From positions 62,001-126,000 of the forward strand of contig NZ_JACKZY010000002.1 of assembly GCF_020833685.1 (NCBI RefSeq): 64,000 nt of DNA. Direction: 5' to 3'. Each line of letters begins with the position of its first letter. Position 1 is the first letter of the stretch. The stretch comes from Nitratireductor sp. B36 (GTDB lineage Bacteria; Pseudomonadota; Alphaproteobacteria; Rhizobiales; Rhizobiaceae). The notes beneath the pieces are model-generated. The model ran no database searches, was not told where the DNA came from, and saw only the letters and a list, made by a program, of their open reading frames with translations. Below, one piece after another: positions 26,699-35,596 of this stretch. The position numbers and the translations under genes are program-made.

Positions 26699-26764
26699 AA
26701 TTTCGGAATTTGACCGGTTTTCCGTCATTCCAGAGCGAATTTCAGAATTTCAAACCGGAATTTC
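26697..26764. repeat. AT-rich direct repeats with GAATTTC core
   Basis: Two similar blocks, 26697-26717 and 26736-26758, share the order CGAATTTCnGAATTT then ACCGG. A third GAATTTC follows at 26758-26764. The region is much richer in A/T than its surroundings. The remaining 26765-26888, ahead of the GH5 gene, shows nothing else I can name. Confidence 0.5.
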
Positions 26765-26888
26765 CCAAATTTATAAAGGTGCCCTGAAACACGGGTTGCC
26801 AACGTCCATCACCATGTTTCGTTAATCCGCGGCTGGTATCCGGAAGGTGCGGTGTTTGCCGCTCGGATCAGGAAACGGGGGCCGCTGG

Positions 26889-28139
26889 ATGGCGAGCAGA
26901 ACAGCATGGTTGAAGCGCGGGCTGGCAGCGGTCGGTCTTCTGGTGCTGGCCTGCGGACCGCTCGAGGCAGCGACATTCGCACCTGAGCGTGGGCTCAATC
27001 TTGACCTATGGGATACCTGGCCGAACGAGGCAGAGTGGTCGCGGGATGGCGTACTCCTGCCATATCCCGAATGGCGGCGGAAACTGAATACGAGCGACCT
27101 CACGCGCCTCAAGGAGACGGGGTTCGATTTTCTGCGCATGCCGGTCGACCCCATTCCATTTCTCTCTCCGAAGGCAAGGCATCTGCGTGAGCGGCTTTTG
27201 ATTTCGGTGCTGGAAGCTGTCAGATCCATCAATGCGGCCGGGCTGAAGGTGATTGTCGATCTTCATCCGATTCCGCGCGGTGCCGACCGGTTCGCCGGTG
27301 TTGAAGAGCTGCTGCGCGATGATGCGCTGTTCGAGCGTTATCTGGAACTGGTGCGCGATATGGGCCGTACGCTTGCCGGCGAAGATCCAGAGCAGGTCGC
27401 ATTCGAATTGATGAACGAGCCGGTGACCGGCTGCGAGGGGGCAGAGGGTGCCGCCTGGGACGAGCAACTTGGACGGCTTTTTGCAGCCGCGCGTTCTTCT
27501 GCGCCGCGCACCACACTTGTTTTATCAGGTGCGTGTTGGGGTTCGGCCGAAGGACTTTCGGCACTCAACCCGAACACCATTCCCGACAACAATATTCTCT
27601 GGGCGTTTCACTCCTATGACCCCTTTATCCTGACCACGCAGGGCGCGCTTTGGGCGGGTGATTTCATTCGCTATGTCACCGGCATTCCCTATCCGCCCCA
27701 TGAACACAGGGCCGAACTGGAGCAGGCGGTGAAGAAAGCGCGGGAACGCATCCGCAACAACGCGCCCATGATGCGCCGCTCCGGAATGTTGGACTATCTC
27801 GATGAACAGATTGCAGGCGTCGATACGCCCGAGGAACTGGATGCGCAGATGGATGCACCGTTCAAGACCGTGGCGGACTGGGCGGCGCGCTATGGGGTCA
27901 ATCCGGAGAACATTCTGCTTGGTGAGTTCGGTATGATCCGGCAGGAATACCAGAATCCTGATGTGATTCCCGGCGCGTGGCGAGCGGCCTACATCCGCGA
28001 CATGATAGACAAGGCCGAGGAGCATGGCTTTGCCTGGTCTATCTGGGGTTATGGAGGAGCTTTCGGCATAGTCGAGGAATTTGGCGGAAACCCCGCTGAG
28101 GACGATGTGCTGCGCATGATCCGCTCACTCGAGAAATGA
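26889..28139 (+). CDS. Secreted GH5 family glycanase (endoglucanase-like)
   Basis: A 416-residue exported glycoside hydrolase. A signal peptide spans about residues 1-27 (WLKRGLAAVGLLVLACGPLEA). The (beta/alpha)8 barrel has acid/base Glu177 in ELMNEPV, the nucleophile Glu346 in LLGEFGM, and conserved FRMPVDP and VIVDLHP strands. These identify clan GH-A, most likely GH5. It would cleave beta-glucans outside the inner membrane, for example cellulose or an own exopolysaccharide. No polysaccharide genes surround it. ATG 26889 was chosen because the signal peptide begins there. Confidence 0.82.
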   Translation: MASRTAWLKRGLAAVGLLVLACGPLEAATFAPERGLNLDLWDTWPNEAEWSRDGVLLPYPEWRRKLNTSDLTRLKETGFDFLRMPVDPIPFLSPKARHLRERLLISVLEAVRSINAAGLKVIVDLHPIPRGADRFAGVEELLRDDALFERYLELVRDMGRTLAGEDPEQVAFELMNEPVTGCEGAEGAAWDEQLGRLFAAARSSAPRTTLVLSGACWGSAEGLSALNPNTIPDNNILWAFHSYDPFILTTQGALWAGDFIRYVTGIPYPPHEHRAELEQAVKKARERIRNNAPMMRRSGMLDYLDEQIAGVDTPEELDAQMDAPFKTVADWAARYGVNPENILLGEFGMIRQEYQNPDVIPGAWRAAYIRDMIDKAEEHGFAWSIWGYGGAFGIVEEFGGNPAEDDVLRMIRSLEK

Positions 28140-28164
28140 GCTCAGGATCTGAGTGAGGCTTCCA

Positions 28165-29328
28165 ATGACGAAAATCGCTTTTGTGGGTACAGGCTTCGTC
28201 GCCGACTACTACATGACCACTCTGGAAAATCACCCGGGCCTGCAATTGGCGGGTGTGTGGGACCGTGACGATGAGCGCCTCGCCCAATTCTGCGCTTTCC
28301 ATAAAGTGCGCGCCTATAACAACATTGAGGCCCTTCTGGACGACCCGGATGTGAGGATCGTTGTCAATCTGACCAACCCTGAGAGCCATTATGCGGTCAA
28401 CAGGGCGTGTCTTGAAGCCGGCAAGCACGTCTATTGCGAGAAGCCGCTGGCCATGCATTTTGACGAGGCAGAAGCGCTGGCAGGACTGGCCGAGAGCCGA
28501 AAGCTCACCCTTTGCTGTGCGCCGGCCAACGCCTTGAGCAAGGCGCATGGTGCCTTTGCGGAGCTGTTGTCGGAAGGCCGGATCGGCCAGCCACGCCTTG
28601 TCTATGCCGAGATGGAGGATGGTCCCGTTTTTCGGGCGGACTGGCAAAACTGGCGCAGCCGTTCCGGCGCGCATTGGCCCGGTGCGGAAGAATTCAAGAT
28701 CGGTTGTACACTGGAACATGCAGGCTATGCCCTGAGCTGGCTGGCCGCTCTCTTCGGTCCGGCCACGCATCTGTCGGCCTCTTCCGCGCTTTGTTTTCCT
28801 GACAAGGGCGTTGCCGATAGCGAAACGCTTGCACCGGACTTCTCCGTTGGGCTCATCACTTTCCAGAGTGGGGTGAGGGCACGGTTGACCTGCGGGCTCG
28901 CGGCACCTCGGGATCGTTCGCTGACCGTGCTCGGAGACAGTGGCAGCCTGATCCTGCGTGACCTGTGGGACGACAATTCCCCCATTCATTTGTCTTCGCC
29001 GGGAAATGAGAGATCGTTTCTTGAACGCGCTCTCAACTTCATCGAGCACAGGTTCGGGCGCACCCTCCCGGTTCGGGTGCTTCCGGGACGGCGTGTATCC
29101 AGCCAACCGGCAGGAAAAAAGCGGACGCTGCCATCGTACCCTTCGCAGATAGACTTCATGGGCGGCATCGCTGAACAGGCTGCCGCGCTGGAAGAGGGAC
29201 GAACCCCGTTTTTCTCCGGGAAAGTGGCATTGCACCTCACGGAGCTTGTCCTTGCGCTCAATGCCGGGGAAAATGACTACACGCCGAAGACCGGTTTCGA
29301 TTTCAGCCCGCGCTGGAGCGGATCCTGA
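28165..29328 (+). CDS. Gfo/Idh/MocA-family oxidoreductase
   Basis: A 387-residue NAD(P)-dependent oxidoreductase. The Rossmann motif FVGTGFVADYY lies at residues 5-15, and the catalytic-region EKPLAMHFDEAE contains the Lys of the family EKP motif. The C-terminal alpha/beta domain follows. ATG 28165 has GTGAGG six bases upstream. It begins 25 bases after the GH5 gene, so co-transcription is likely, and it may act on a sugar or a sugar-derived compound. It is convergent with a second, only distantly similar member of the same family whose stop is four bases away. Confidence 0.82.
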   Translation: MTKIAFVGTGFVADYYMTTLENHPGLQLAGVWDRDDERLAQFCAFHKVRAYNNIEALLDDPDVRIVVNLTNPESHYAVNRACLEAGKHVYCEKPLAMHFDEAEALAGLAESRKLTLCCAPANALSKAHGAFAELLSEGRIGQPRLVYAEMEDGPVFRADWQNWRSRSGAHWPGAEEFKIGCTLEHAGYALSWLAALFGPATHLSASSALCFPDKGVADSETLAPDFSVGLITFQSGVRARLTCGLAAPRDRSLTVLGDSGSLILRDLWDDNSPIHLSSPGNERSFLERALNFIEHRFGRTLPVRVLPGRRVSSQPAGKKRTLPSYPSQIDFMGGIAEQAAALEEGRTPFFSGKVALHLTELVLALNAGENDYTPKTGFDFSPRWSGS

Positions 29329-29332
29329 GAGA

Positions 29333-30403
29333 TCAGGGCCGCCGGTTTTCTTCCCTTAAAACGGTTTCGATGATCTCCAGCGTGCGGGCGCTGTCGAGCG
29401 GGTGCATGACGGGGTGGTATGTCTTGCGCGCACGGATGGCACTGGATGCCGCTTCGATCTCGAATTGAAGACCATGACCACTATAGGGAAAACTGTGTTT
29501 GCGAATGCCGGGCAGAGGCAGCCTCGATACGAGTTTGCGGATCGCACGAGCCGAGGCAGAACGTCCCGGGATCGTGGCGAGGCGCGCCGCAAACCCGGCT
29601 GAGCATTGCAAAACGTCCCGCGCAGCGATGAAGGGTGCAGGCAGCACCAGCACTCCCCTGCTTCCCTCGACGATGAAGCAGTTGTCGCCCTCATGATCGA
29701 ACGCGCAGGAGAGAGTGCCGACGACGTCATTTTTGAAACGCAGTGTGAGAGATGCCGCGCGATCCACACCGGTCGGGGCCGCCTGCCATTCCCCGCTGAT
29801 TTCGACAGGGTCTCCCATCAGAAAGCGGGCAAGCGACACGCCGTAAACGCCCAGATCGAGCATTGCTCCACCGCCCCGCTCTTTCGAATAAAAGCGGCTT
29901 TCAGGGTCATAGGGATGGTGAAAGGCCAGCATGCCTCGCAGGCTTGAAACCTCGCCGATGGCGCCATTCTCGATCAGCGTTTTTGCTTTCGTGATGGCAG
30001 GCAGAAAGCGTGTCCACATGGCCTCCATCAGGAAAACGCCTCGCTCCGCAGCAAGCGCAGCCAGACGCGTGGCCTCCGCGCTCGTCGCAACAAGCGGTTT
30101 TTCCACCAGAACCCCTTTGTCACTCTCGATCGCTGCGCTTGCCGCCGCGAAATGCGTGTCGTTGGGTGTCGCCACATAGACGGCTTCCACCTTGTCGTCC
30201 GCCAGAAGGTCCGCATAGGTGTCGTAGGCGGAAACCTGGCTTCCGTGGCGAGCCGCAAAAGCGCCGGCCTTGTCTGCATGTCGTGAAGAAACCGCTGAAA
30301 GCACGGCACCGCGGCAAAGGCCGAGATCGCTGGCAAATTGCTGGGCCATCGTTCCCGTGCCGACAATACCCCAGCGAACGGGCTCCACGGATTTTTCGGA
30401 CAT
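29333..30403 (-). CDS. Gfo/Idh/MocA-family oxidoreductase (dihydrodiol-dehydrogenase-like)
   Basis: A 356-residue oxidoreductase with the nucleotide motif WGIVGTGTMAQQFA at the N-terminus. The catalytic-site segment is VLVEKPLVATSAEA with Lys in EKP. MEAMWTRFLPA is characteristic of the trans-1,2-dihydrodiol dehydrogenase/xylose dehydrogenase branch, and GVYGVSLARFLMG follows. ATG 30403 is preferred to the in-frame GTG six bases earlier. Neither has a strong ribosome site. The gene faces the other oxidoreductase tail to tail. Substrate unknown, probably a sugar or cyclitol. Confidence 0.82.
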   Translation of the reverse strand: MSEKSVEPVRWGIVGTGTMAQQFASDLGLCRGAVLSAVSSRHADKAGAFAARHGSQVSAYDTYADLLADDKVEAVYVATPNDTHFAAASAAIESDKGVLVEKPLVATSAEATRLAALAAERGVFLMEAMWTRFLPAITKAKTLIENGAIGEVSSLRGMLAFHHPYDPESRFYSKERGGGAMLDLGVYGVSLARFLMGDPVEISGEWQAAPTGVDRAASLTLRFKNDVVGTLSCAFDHEGDNCFIVEGSRGVLVLPAPFIAARDVLQCSAGFAARLATIPGRSASARAIRKLVSRLPLPGIRKHSFPYSGHGLQFEIEAASSAIRARKTYHPVMHPLDSARTLEIIETVLREENRRP

Positions 30404-30482
30404 TGTCACAGGCTCGCAGTTTACGGGTGGAGCAGGGGATTTCAGGTTAGAAGCATCAGGTTAACGCCCCTATAAGCCGAGC

Positions 30483-30920
30483 TCACAGCCGGGCGCGCGT
30501 GCTGTGGGGCGTTGCGAGCAACAGGCTTGTTTCGCTGTTCACGATGCCGGGGATGAGCCGGATCCGCCGTAGCACCGCATCGAGATCGGTGAGAGTGGAT
30601 GCCCCAAGTTCCAGGACGATATCCCAGCGGCCATTGGTGGTGTGGATCGCCGAGACCTCCGGAAATCCTTCCAGCGCATGGATTACCCGGTCAGTGGATC
30701 GCCCTTCAATTTCCACCATGGTGATGCCGCGCACCGGGGCCTCTACCGTGTCGGCACGCAGGATGACCGTGTAGCCGACAATGTGCCCCGCCTTTTCCAA
30801 CCGCTGCATGCGCGCACGCACCGTGGCACGTGAAGTGCCCAGATCCATGGCCAGATCGGAAATGCTGCGTCGCGCATCATGACGCAGCAAGATGATCAAA
30901 CGTTCGTCCAGCTCGTCCAT
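30483..30920 (-). CDS. Lrp/AsnC-family transcriptional regulator
   Basis: A 145-residue regulator. The winged helix-turn-helix (residues about 4-50, SISDLAMDLGTSRATVRARMQRLEKAGHIVGYT) precedes a RAM effector domain with VEIEGRSTDRVIHALEGFPEV and GRWDIVLELGASTLTDLD. It is divergent from the arginase operon across a 129-base gap. This is the usual position of an Lrp-type activator of arginine or ornithine catabolism in alphaproteobacteria. The effector is probably arginine or ornithine, by inference. Confidence 0.9.
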   Translation of the reverse strand: MDELDERLIILLRHDARRSISDLAMDLGTSRATVRARMQRLEKAGHIVGYTVILRADTVEAPVRGITMVEIEGRSTDRVIHALEGFPEVSAIHTTNGRWDIVLELGASTLTDLDAVLRRIRLIPGIVNSETSLLLATPHSTRARL

Positions 30921-30957
30921 GATGTCTCAAAACGTTCTCCAGATTGATCAAAATGAT

Positions 30958-30989
30958 AAGCCAATATGCATTTTTTGACAAATTGGCTT
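30958..30989. promoter_or_regulatory. Inverted repeat in the lrp/arginase intergenic region
   Basis: AAGCCAAT (30958-30965) and ATTGGCTT (30982-30989) form an inverted repeat around an A/T-rich centre, in the divergent promoter region. A TTGACA hexamer lies inside (30975-30980). Such a site fits an Lrp-family regulator controlling both directions. Confidence 0.5.
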
Positions 30990-31049
30990 GTTCGTTCTGC
31001 CGGCAATCCGAGCTCCTATAGTGCTGATTTCCGACAGGGCGGTATTGGT

Positions 31050-31970
31050 ATGCATTGCAAGATATTGGGGGTACCGGTCCAGGACGGCGCGGGGCGCATG
31101 GGCTGCGAGATGGGCCCGAGCGCATTGCGCACGGCAGGAATGGCTGCTGCCCTTCGCGAGCTTGGCCATCAGGTCACCGATCTGGGAACGGTGGTCCCAA
31201 AGCCACAAGAAATACGCGCACACGGCAACCCGGCCCTCAAGGCTCTGCCGGAGATCGTCGCGTGGACGGCTGCGATCAGCGAAGCAGCCTATGAAGCATC
31301 TGCCGATGGCATGCCGATCTTTCTCGGCGGCGATCACAGCATGGCGGCAGGGACGCTCTCCGGTGTCGCGCGCCGCGCGGAAGAGTCCGGCAGGCCACTT
31401 TTCGTGCTGTGGCTCGACGCGCATCCCGATTTCCACACACTTGAAACCACCACAAGCGGCAATCTGCACGGTGTTCCGCTGGCCTATGCGAGCGGGCAGC
31501 AGGGCTTTGAAGGCTATTTTCCGCGGCTTCACACGGCGATTGACCCGAGCCGCATCTGCGCGATGGGACTGCGCAGCGTGGACCCTGCCGAGCGTGCGGC
31601 CCTCCATCAGGCTGGCGTGACTGTCCATGACATGCGGGCGATCGACGAACATGGCCTTGCGCCGCTGCTGCGCAGCTTCCTGGAGCGGGTGGCGGCCGAT
31701 GGCGGGTGGCTTCACGTCAGCCTCGATGTCGATTTTCTCGATCCGGCCATCGCGCCGGCCGTGGGCACCACCGTGCCTGGCGGCGCCACGTTTCGAGAGG
31801 CGCATCTGGCGATGGAGATGCTGCATGACAGCGGCCTTGTCACCAGCCTCGATCTCGTGGAGCTCAATCCCTTTCTCGATGAGCGCGGCCGCACGGCCAC
31901 CCTGCTCGTCGACCTCACGGCCAGTCTGCTTGGCCGGCGCATCATGGACCGGCCCACAAGGAGCCATTGA
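31050..31970 (+). CDS. rocF: Arginase
   Basis: A 306-residue ureohydrolase that splits arginine into ornithine and urea. The manganese-binding motifs are present in order: GGDHSMAAGT, WLDAHPDFHT (DAHxD type) and SLDVDFLDP, plus the C-terminal ELNPFLDERG. ATG 31050 follows an AGGGCGG ribosome site and matches the usual start (MHCKILGVPVQDGAG). It is four-base coupled to ornithine cyclodeaminase and divergent from the Lrp gene. Together they take arginine to proline. Confidence 0.94.
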   Translation: MHCKILGVPVQDGAGRMGCEMGPSALRTAGMAAALRELGHQVTDLGTVVPKPQEIRAHGNPALKALPEIVAWTAAISEAAYEASADGMPIFLGGDHSMAAGTLSGVARRAEESGRPLFVLWLDAHPDFHTLETTTSGNLHGVPLAYASGQQGFEGYFPRLHTAIDPSRICAMGLRSVDPAERAALHQAGVTVHDMRAIDEHGLAPLLRSFLERVAADGGWLHVSLDVDFLDPAIAPAVGTTVPGGATFREAHLAMEMLHDSGLVTSLDLVELNPFLDERGRTATLLVDLTASLLGRRIMDRPTRSH

Positions 31971-31972
31971 AA

Positions 31973-33058
31973 ATGAAATACACACCCGCAAGCGACAGTT
32001 TGAACCTCGTTCCTTTCGTCAGTGTGCACCACATGATGGAACTGGTTCTGGAGATCGGGGTCGAGCGCTTCCTGGCCGAATTGACCGATTACATCGAAGA
32101 GGATTTCCGGCGTTGGGAGGATTTCGACAAGACACCGCGTGTGGCCTCCCACAGCCGTGAGGGGGTTATCGAGCTGATGCCGACGAGCGACGGCAAACAT
32201 TATGGCTTCAAATATGTGAACGGTCATCCCAAGAACACGCGTGAGGGCCGGCAGACGGTGACGGCGTTCGGCGTTTATGCCGATGTGGGCAATGGCTATC
32301 CGTTGTTGATTACCGAGATGACCATCCTGACCGCGTTACGCACCGCGGCCACCTCCGCGCTGGCGGCGAAATATCTGGCGCCGGAAGGGTCGCGTACCAT
32401 GGCGCTGATCGGCAATGGCGCGCAGTCCGAGTTCCAGGCGATGGCCTTCAGGGCCGCCCTCGGTGTCGACCGCCTTCGGCTCTACGACATCGATGGTGAT
32501 GCAACAGAAAAATGTCTGCGCAATCTGCAAGGGTTGGGTTTCGAAATGGTCCCGTGCAGCACACCCGAAGAGGCGGTCGAAGGGGCTGACATCATCACCA
32601 CGGCCACGGCCGACAAGCAGTATGCCACCATTCTGACCGACAACATGGTTGGCGCCGGCGTGCACATCAACGCCGTGGGCGGCGACTGCCCCGGCAAGAC
32701 CGAGCTGCATCGCGACATTCTCACCCGTTCCGACATCTTCGTGGAGTATCCGCCGCAGACCCGCATCGAGGGTGAAATCCAGCAGCTTGCGGAGGATCAC
32801 CCGGTGGAAGAACTGTGGCGGGTGATCGCCGGTAAGGTGAAAGGGCGTCGCGAGCCGCGCCAGATCACGCTCTTTGATTCCGTCGGTTTCGCGACCGAGG
32901 ATTTTTCCGCACTGCGCTATGTCTATGACCGCGTGCGCGAGACCAATCACTTCATCGAGCTCGACCTTCTGGCCGATCCCGATGAGCCGCGCGATCTTTT
33001 CGGCATGCTTCTGCGCTTCCCCGGTTCGTCGCTTCTGGCGGCGAAGAAGGCTGGCTGA
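31973..33058 (+). CDS. ocd: Ornithine cyclodeaminase
   Basis: A 361-residue enzyme of the ornithine cyclodeaminase/mu-crystallin family that turns ornithine into proline and ammonia using bound NAD. The N-terminal half has MEDFDKTPRVASHS-type residues (here WEDFDKTPRVASHS). The Rossmann part has LIGNGAQSEFQA, and HINAVGGDCPGKTEL lies in the active site. AAGGAG (31957-31962) sits 10 bases ahead of ATG 31973, which is preferred to TTG 31967. It follows arginase in the same operon. Its stop codon directly abuts the stop of the convergent nadE gene. Confidence 0.94.
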   Translation: MKYTPASDSLNLVPFVSVHHMMELVLEIGVERFLAELTDYIEEDFRRWEDFDKTPRVASHSREGVIELMPTSDGKHYGFKYVNGHPKNTREGRQTVTAFGVYADVGNGYPLLITEMTILTALRTAATSALAAKYLAPEGSRTMALIGNGAQSEFQAMAFRAALGVDRLRLYDIDGDATEKCLRNLQGLGFEMVPCSTPEEAVEGADIITTATADKQYATILTDNMVGAGVHINAVGGDCPGKTELHRDILTRSDIFVEYPPQTRIEGEIQQLAEDHPVEELWRVIAGKVKGRREPRQITLFDSVGFATEDFSALRYVYDRVRETNHFIELDLLADPDEPRDLFGMLLRFPGSSLLAAKKAG

Positions 33059-34042
33059 TCAGGGTGTCGCCACATCTTCCACCGTCTGCGGGGGCAGGTG
33101 CAGATAGTGCGCCACCTTGCGTTTTGAGGCGATGTCGCGCCACACAAGGCCCACCTGCCGTTCGCTGAGACCCGTGGCGCAGGCGACCTTCTTGGCCGGA
33201 ACGTCGTGGTCGAGGCCATAAAGGCACAGGTCCATCTCGCGATAGGGCAGGGCGAAATAGAACTCTTCCTGGGATTGGGCGAGTGAATAAGTGTCGGTTG
33301 TCGGCATGCGCCGGCGGATCTCGGCAGGCACGCCCAGATGTTTTGCGAGCTGGTAGACCTGTGACTTGTAAAGATGGGCGATGGGCTTCACATCGGCGGC
33401 GCCATCGCCATTTTTCACGAAGAAACCCTGGTCGTATTCCAGCCGGTTCGGGGTGCCGATTACCGCATAGTTCAGCCGGTCGGCATGATAGTATTCCAGC
33501 TGCTTGCGGGTTCGCTGCTTCATGTTGGTGGCAGCGACAATGCCGAGATATACTTCGGGTGGAAGCCGGTGTTTTTCGACCGTGCCGTCGGGCCTCCGCA
33601 CAACAAGATATGAAATATTGTAGGCCTTGGTGGTGAGCGCATTGGCAATGGCGATCTTCATCGACCAGCCCGGCCCGAACTCCGGCACCACTTGGCGGAT
33701 GAAGGCGTTGCGCCGTTCATAGCAGCCCATGGCTTCCAGCGTTGGGCCGATATCTTCAACGGCGCTTTGCAGCCTGAAAGTGCTGGCCACTTCCTGTCCC
33801 AACCGGAGGCTTTCCGGATCCGAGTCATATTCCGGCATGAACAGGCAAAAGACGCGTTCCGGCCCCAACGCCCGGGCGGCAAGGGCTGCGCAGACGCTGG
33901 AATCGATGCCGCCCGACAGGCCGAGCACTAAACCGCGTTTGCGCAGGTTCGTTCGGAGCTGTGTACGCAAAGCCGTGATGATGCGGTCGGTTTCGGCAAC
34001 GACGTCGATTTTCAGAGTGTCTGTGGAGAAGCAGATGTTCAT
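33059..34042 (-). CDS. nadE: Ammonia-type NAD+ synthetase-like adenylating enzyme
   Basis: A 327-residue N-type ATP pyrophosphatase. The PP-loop GLSGGIDSS is near residue 42. GTPNRLEYDQGFFVKNGDGAADVKPIAHLYKSQV region residues follow, as in NadE. It has no glutaminase domain, so it uses free ammonia or ammonia from a partner. It is the last gene of a five-gene operon and overlaps the AMP ligase by four bases (ATGA). In that setting it may amidate or adenylate a pathway intermediate instead of, or besides, deamido-NAD. Fold assignment is firm. The physiological role is open. Confidence 0.8.
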   Translation of the reverse strand: MNICFSTDTLKIDVVAETDRIITALRTQLRTNLRKRGLVLGLSGGIDSSVCAALAARALGPERVFCLFMPEYDSDPESLRLGQEVASTFRLQSAVEDIGPTLEAMGCYERRNAFIRQVVPEFGPGWSMKIAIANALTTKAYNISYLVVRRPDGTVEKHRLPPEVYLGIVAATNMKQRTRKQLEYYHADRLNYAVIGTPNRLEYDQGFFVKNGDGAADVKPIAHLYKSQVYQLAKHLGVPAEIRRRMPTTDTYSLAQSQEEFYFALPYREMDLCLYGLDHDVPAKKVACATGLSERQVGLVWRDIASKRKVAHYLHLPPQTVEDVATP

Positions 34043-35580
34043 GTGATTCTCATGGCCTCCATGGCGGCAAGGCGGCGGCTGATCTTTCCATTCGCCGTCT
34101 TTGGCAACTCCGCCTGAAAAATGAATGATTTCGGCACCATCACGTCCGGTAATCGCTGCTTGCAGAAGCGGGCAAGCTCCTGCTTGGTAAAATCGGGGGA
34201 AGCAGGCACCACGAGGGCGTCCAGCCGGTGGCCGGAGACCGGGTCGGGCGTGGTGAAGGCGATGGCCTCGCGAACGCCGGGGCAGGCCGAAAGCACGGCA
34301 TCCACCTGCCTCGGCGATACTTTCTCCCCACGGATCTTAACCACTTCGTCTTTGCGGCCGATGAAATAGAGGAACCCTTCCGGGTCGCTTTTGAACAGAT
34401 CGCCCGTGTAAAGAAACTTGCCTTTGCCGTCCGGGCCAGCGCGCAGCGCGCGGGCGGTTGCGTTTGGATCGTTCCAATAGCCTTGCATGACATGAGGCCC
34501 GCGGATGATCAGTTCGCCGGGAATGTTTGGCGCGGCCTCATTTCCGTTTTCATCCACGACAAGGGCCTCTGTGCGCGGGAGAGCCTTGCCAACGGATGTG
34601 GGACGTCGGTCGAGCTGCTCCGGGTCGAGAAACGTTGCTCTCGCGCATTCCGTGAGCCCGTACATGGAGTAAAGGCGCGCAGCGGGGAAGAGAGCGCGGA
34701 GTGCTTCGATATGGGCGGGCGGCAGATGCGCCGCAGCATTGGTCATGTAGCGCAGTGCCGGCAGACGCTCGGGACCCACTCCCTTGAGCACGGCAAGCAT
34801 AGCCGCCATGGTGGGCACCAGAGGAAAACCGGTGACACCCTCGACACACGCCTTTTCGAGGATTGCATGAGGATAGGCGAAGCTCTTTTCCAGAACGAGC
34901 GTCGCGCCACTGCGTATCGCGACGAGGAGCTGATAGAGCCCGTAGGTGAAAGACAGTGGCAGCGCCGATAGCACCACATCGTGATCGCCGTTGCCCAGGT
35001 AGCCGGCGATGATTTCTGATGCCGCGTCGACATTGCGGTGGCTCATCATGACGCCTTTGGGCATGCCGGATGAGCCGGAGGTGTAGATCAGAAAGGCGAG
35101 GTCGTGGTCATTCTCCTGACCGACGGGTAATGGCGCTTCCAATTCGAGGCAAGTCTCGAACGCAACGGCGTCGTGCGGAACCAAAGCGCCCGACCGCGCT
35201 ATGATTGAGAGGGGTTTGTGGCCCGCTGCCACAGTCGCCTCATCACAGTACTTGACGTGCCTGGCTTCGCATACCAGGACCTTGGGCAGGCAGTGACTTA
35301 AAACGTGGGCGAGGCCCTGCGCCCTCACTCCGGGATTAACAGGAACAACAACTGCGCCTGCCTTTAAACCCGCGAAGATGGCGACGGCCATCTCGGAGAG
35401 ATTGTCCATGAAAAGGACGATCCGGTCGCCTGGTTCTACCGCATGAAGGCTTAAGGCACCCGCCATGCGCTCGGACAGATGATCGAGATCGGCGAAACTT
35501 AACCGCTCAGACCCTGCTACAAGAGCCGTGGCAGAAGGGGCAATGGCTGCCCGGGCCCGCAGGAAAGCCTCGACGCGCAT
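34039..35580 (-). CDS. AMP-dependent acyl ligase (acyl-CoA/acyl-ACP synthetase)
   Basis: A 513-residue ANL-superfamily adenylating enzyme. Motifs include LIYTSGSSGMPKGVMMSHRN (phosphate loop), the YSMYGLTECARATF core, YTGDLFKSDPEGFLYFIGRKDEVVKIRGEKVSP and the C-terminal catalytic Lys in KTANGKISRR. ATG 35580 begins the usual N-terminal helix (RVEAFLRARA). It lies 16 bases after a free-standing acyl carrier protein and overlaps nadE, so the likely task is to activate a carboxylic acid and load it on that carrier. The acid cannot be predicted reliably by eye. Confidence 0.87.
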   Translation of the reverse strand: MRVEAFLRARAAIAPSATALVAGSERLSFADLDHLSERMAGALSLHAVEPGDRIVLFMDNLSEMAVAIFAGLKAGAVVVPVNPGVRAQGLAHVLSHCLPKVLVCEARHVKYCDEATVAAGHKPLSIIARSGALVPHDAVAFETCLELEAPLPVGQENDHDLAFLIYTSGSSGMPKGVMMSHRNVDAASEIIAGYLGNGDHDVVLSALPLSFTYGLYQLLVAIRSGATLVLEKSFAYPHAILEKACVEGVTGFPLVPTMAAMLAVLKGVGPERLPALRYMTNAAAHLPPAHIEALRALFPAARLYSMYGLTECARATFLDPEQLDRRPTSVGKALPRTEALVVDENGNEAAPNIPGELIIRGPHVMQGYWNDPNATARALRAGPDGKGKFLYTGDLFKSDPEGFLYFIGRKDEVVKIRGEKVSPRQVDAVLSACPGVREAIAFTTPDPVSGHRLDALVVPASPDFTKQELARFCKQRLPDVMVPKSFIFQAELPKTANGKISRRLAAMEAMRIT

Positions 35581-35596
35581 TGGAGTGCCTCCCGAC

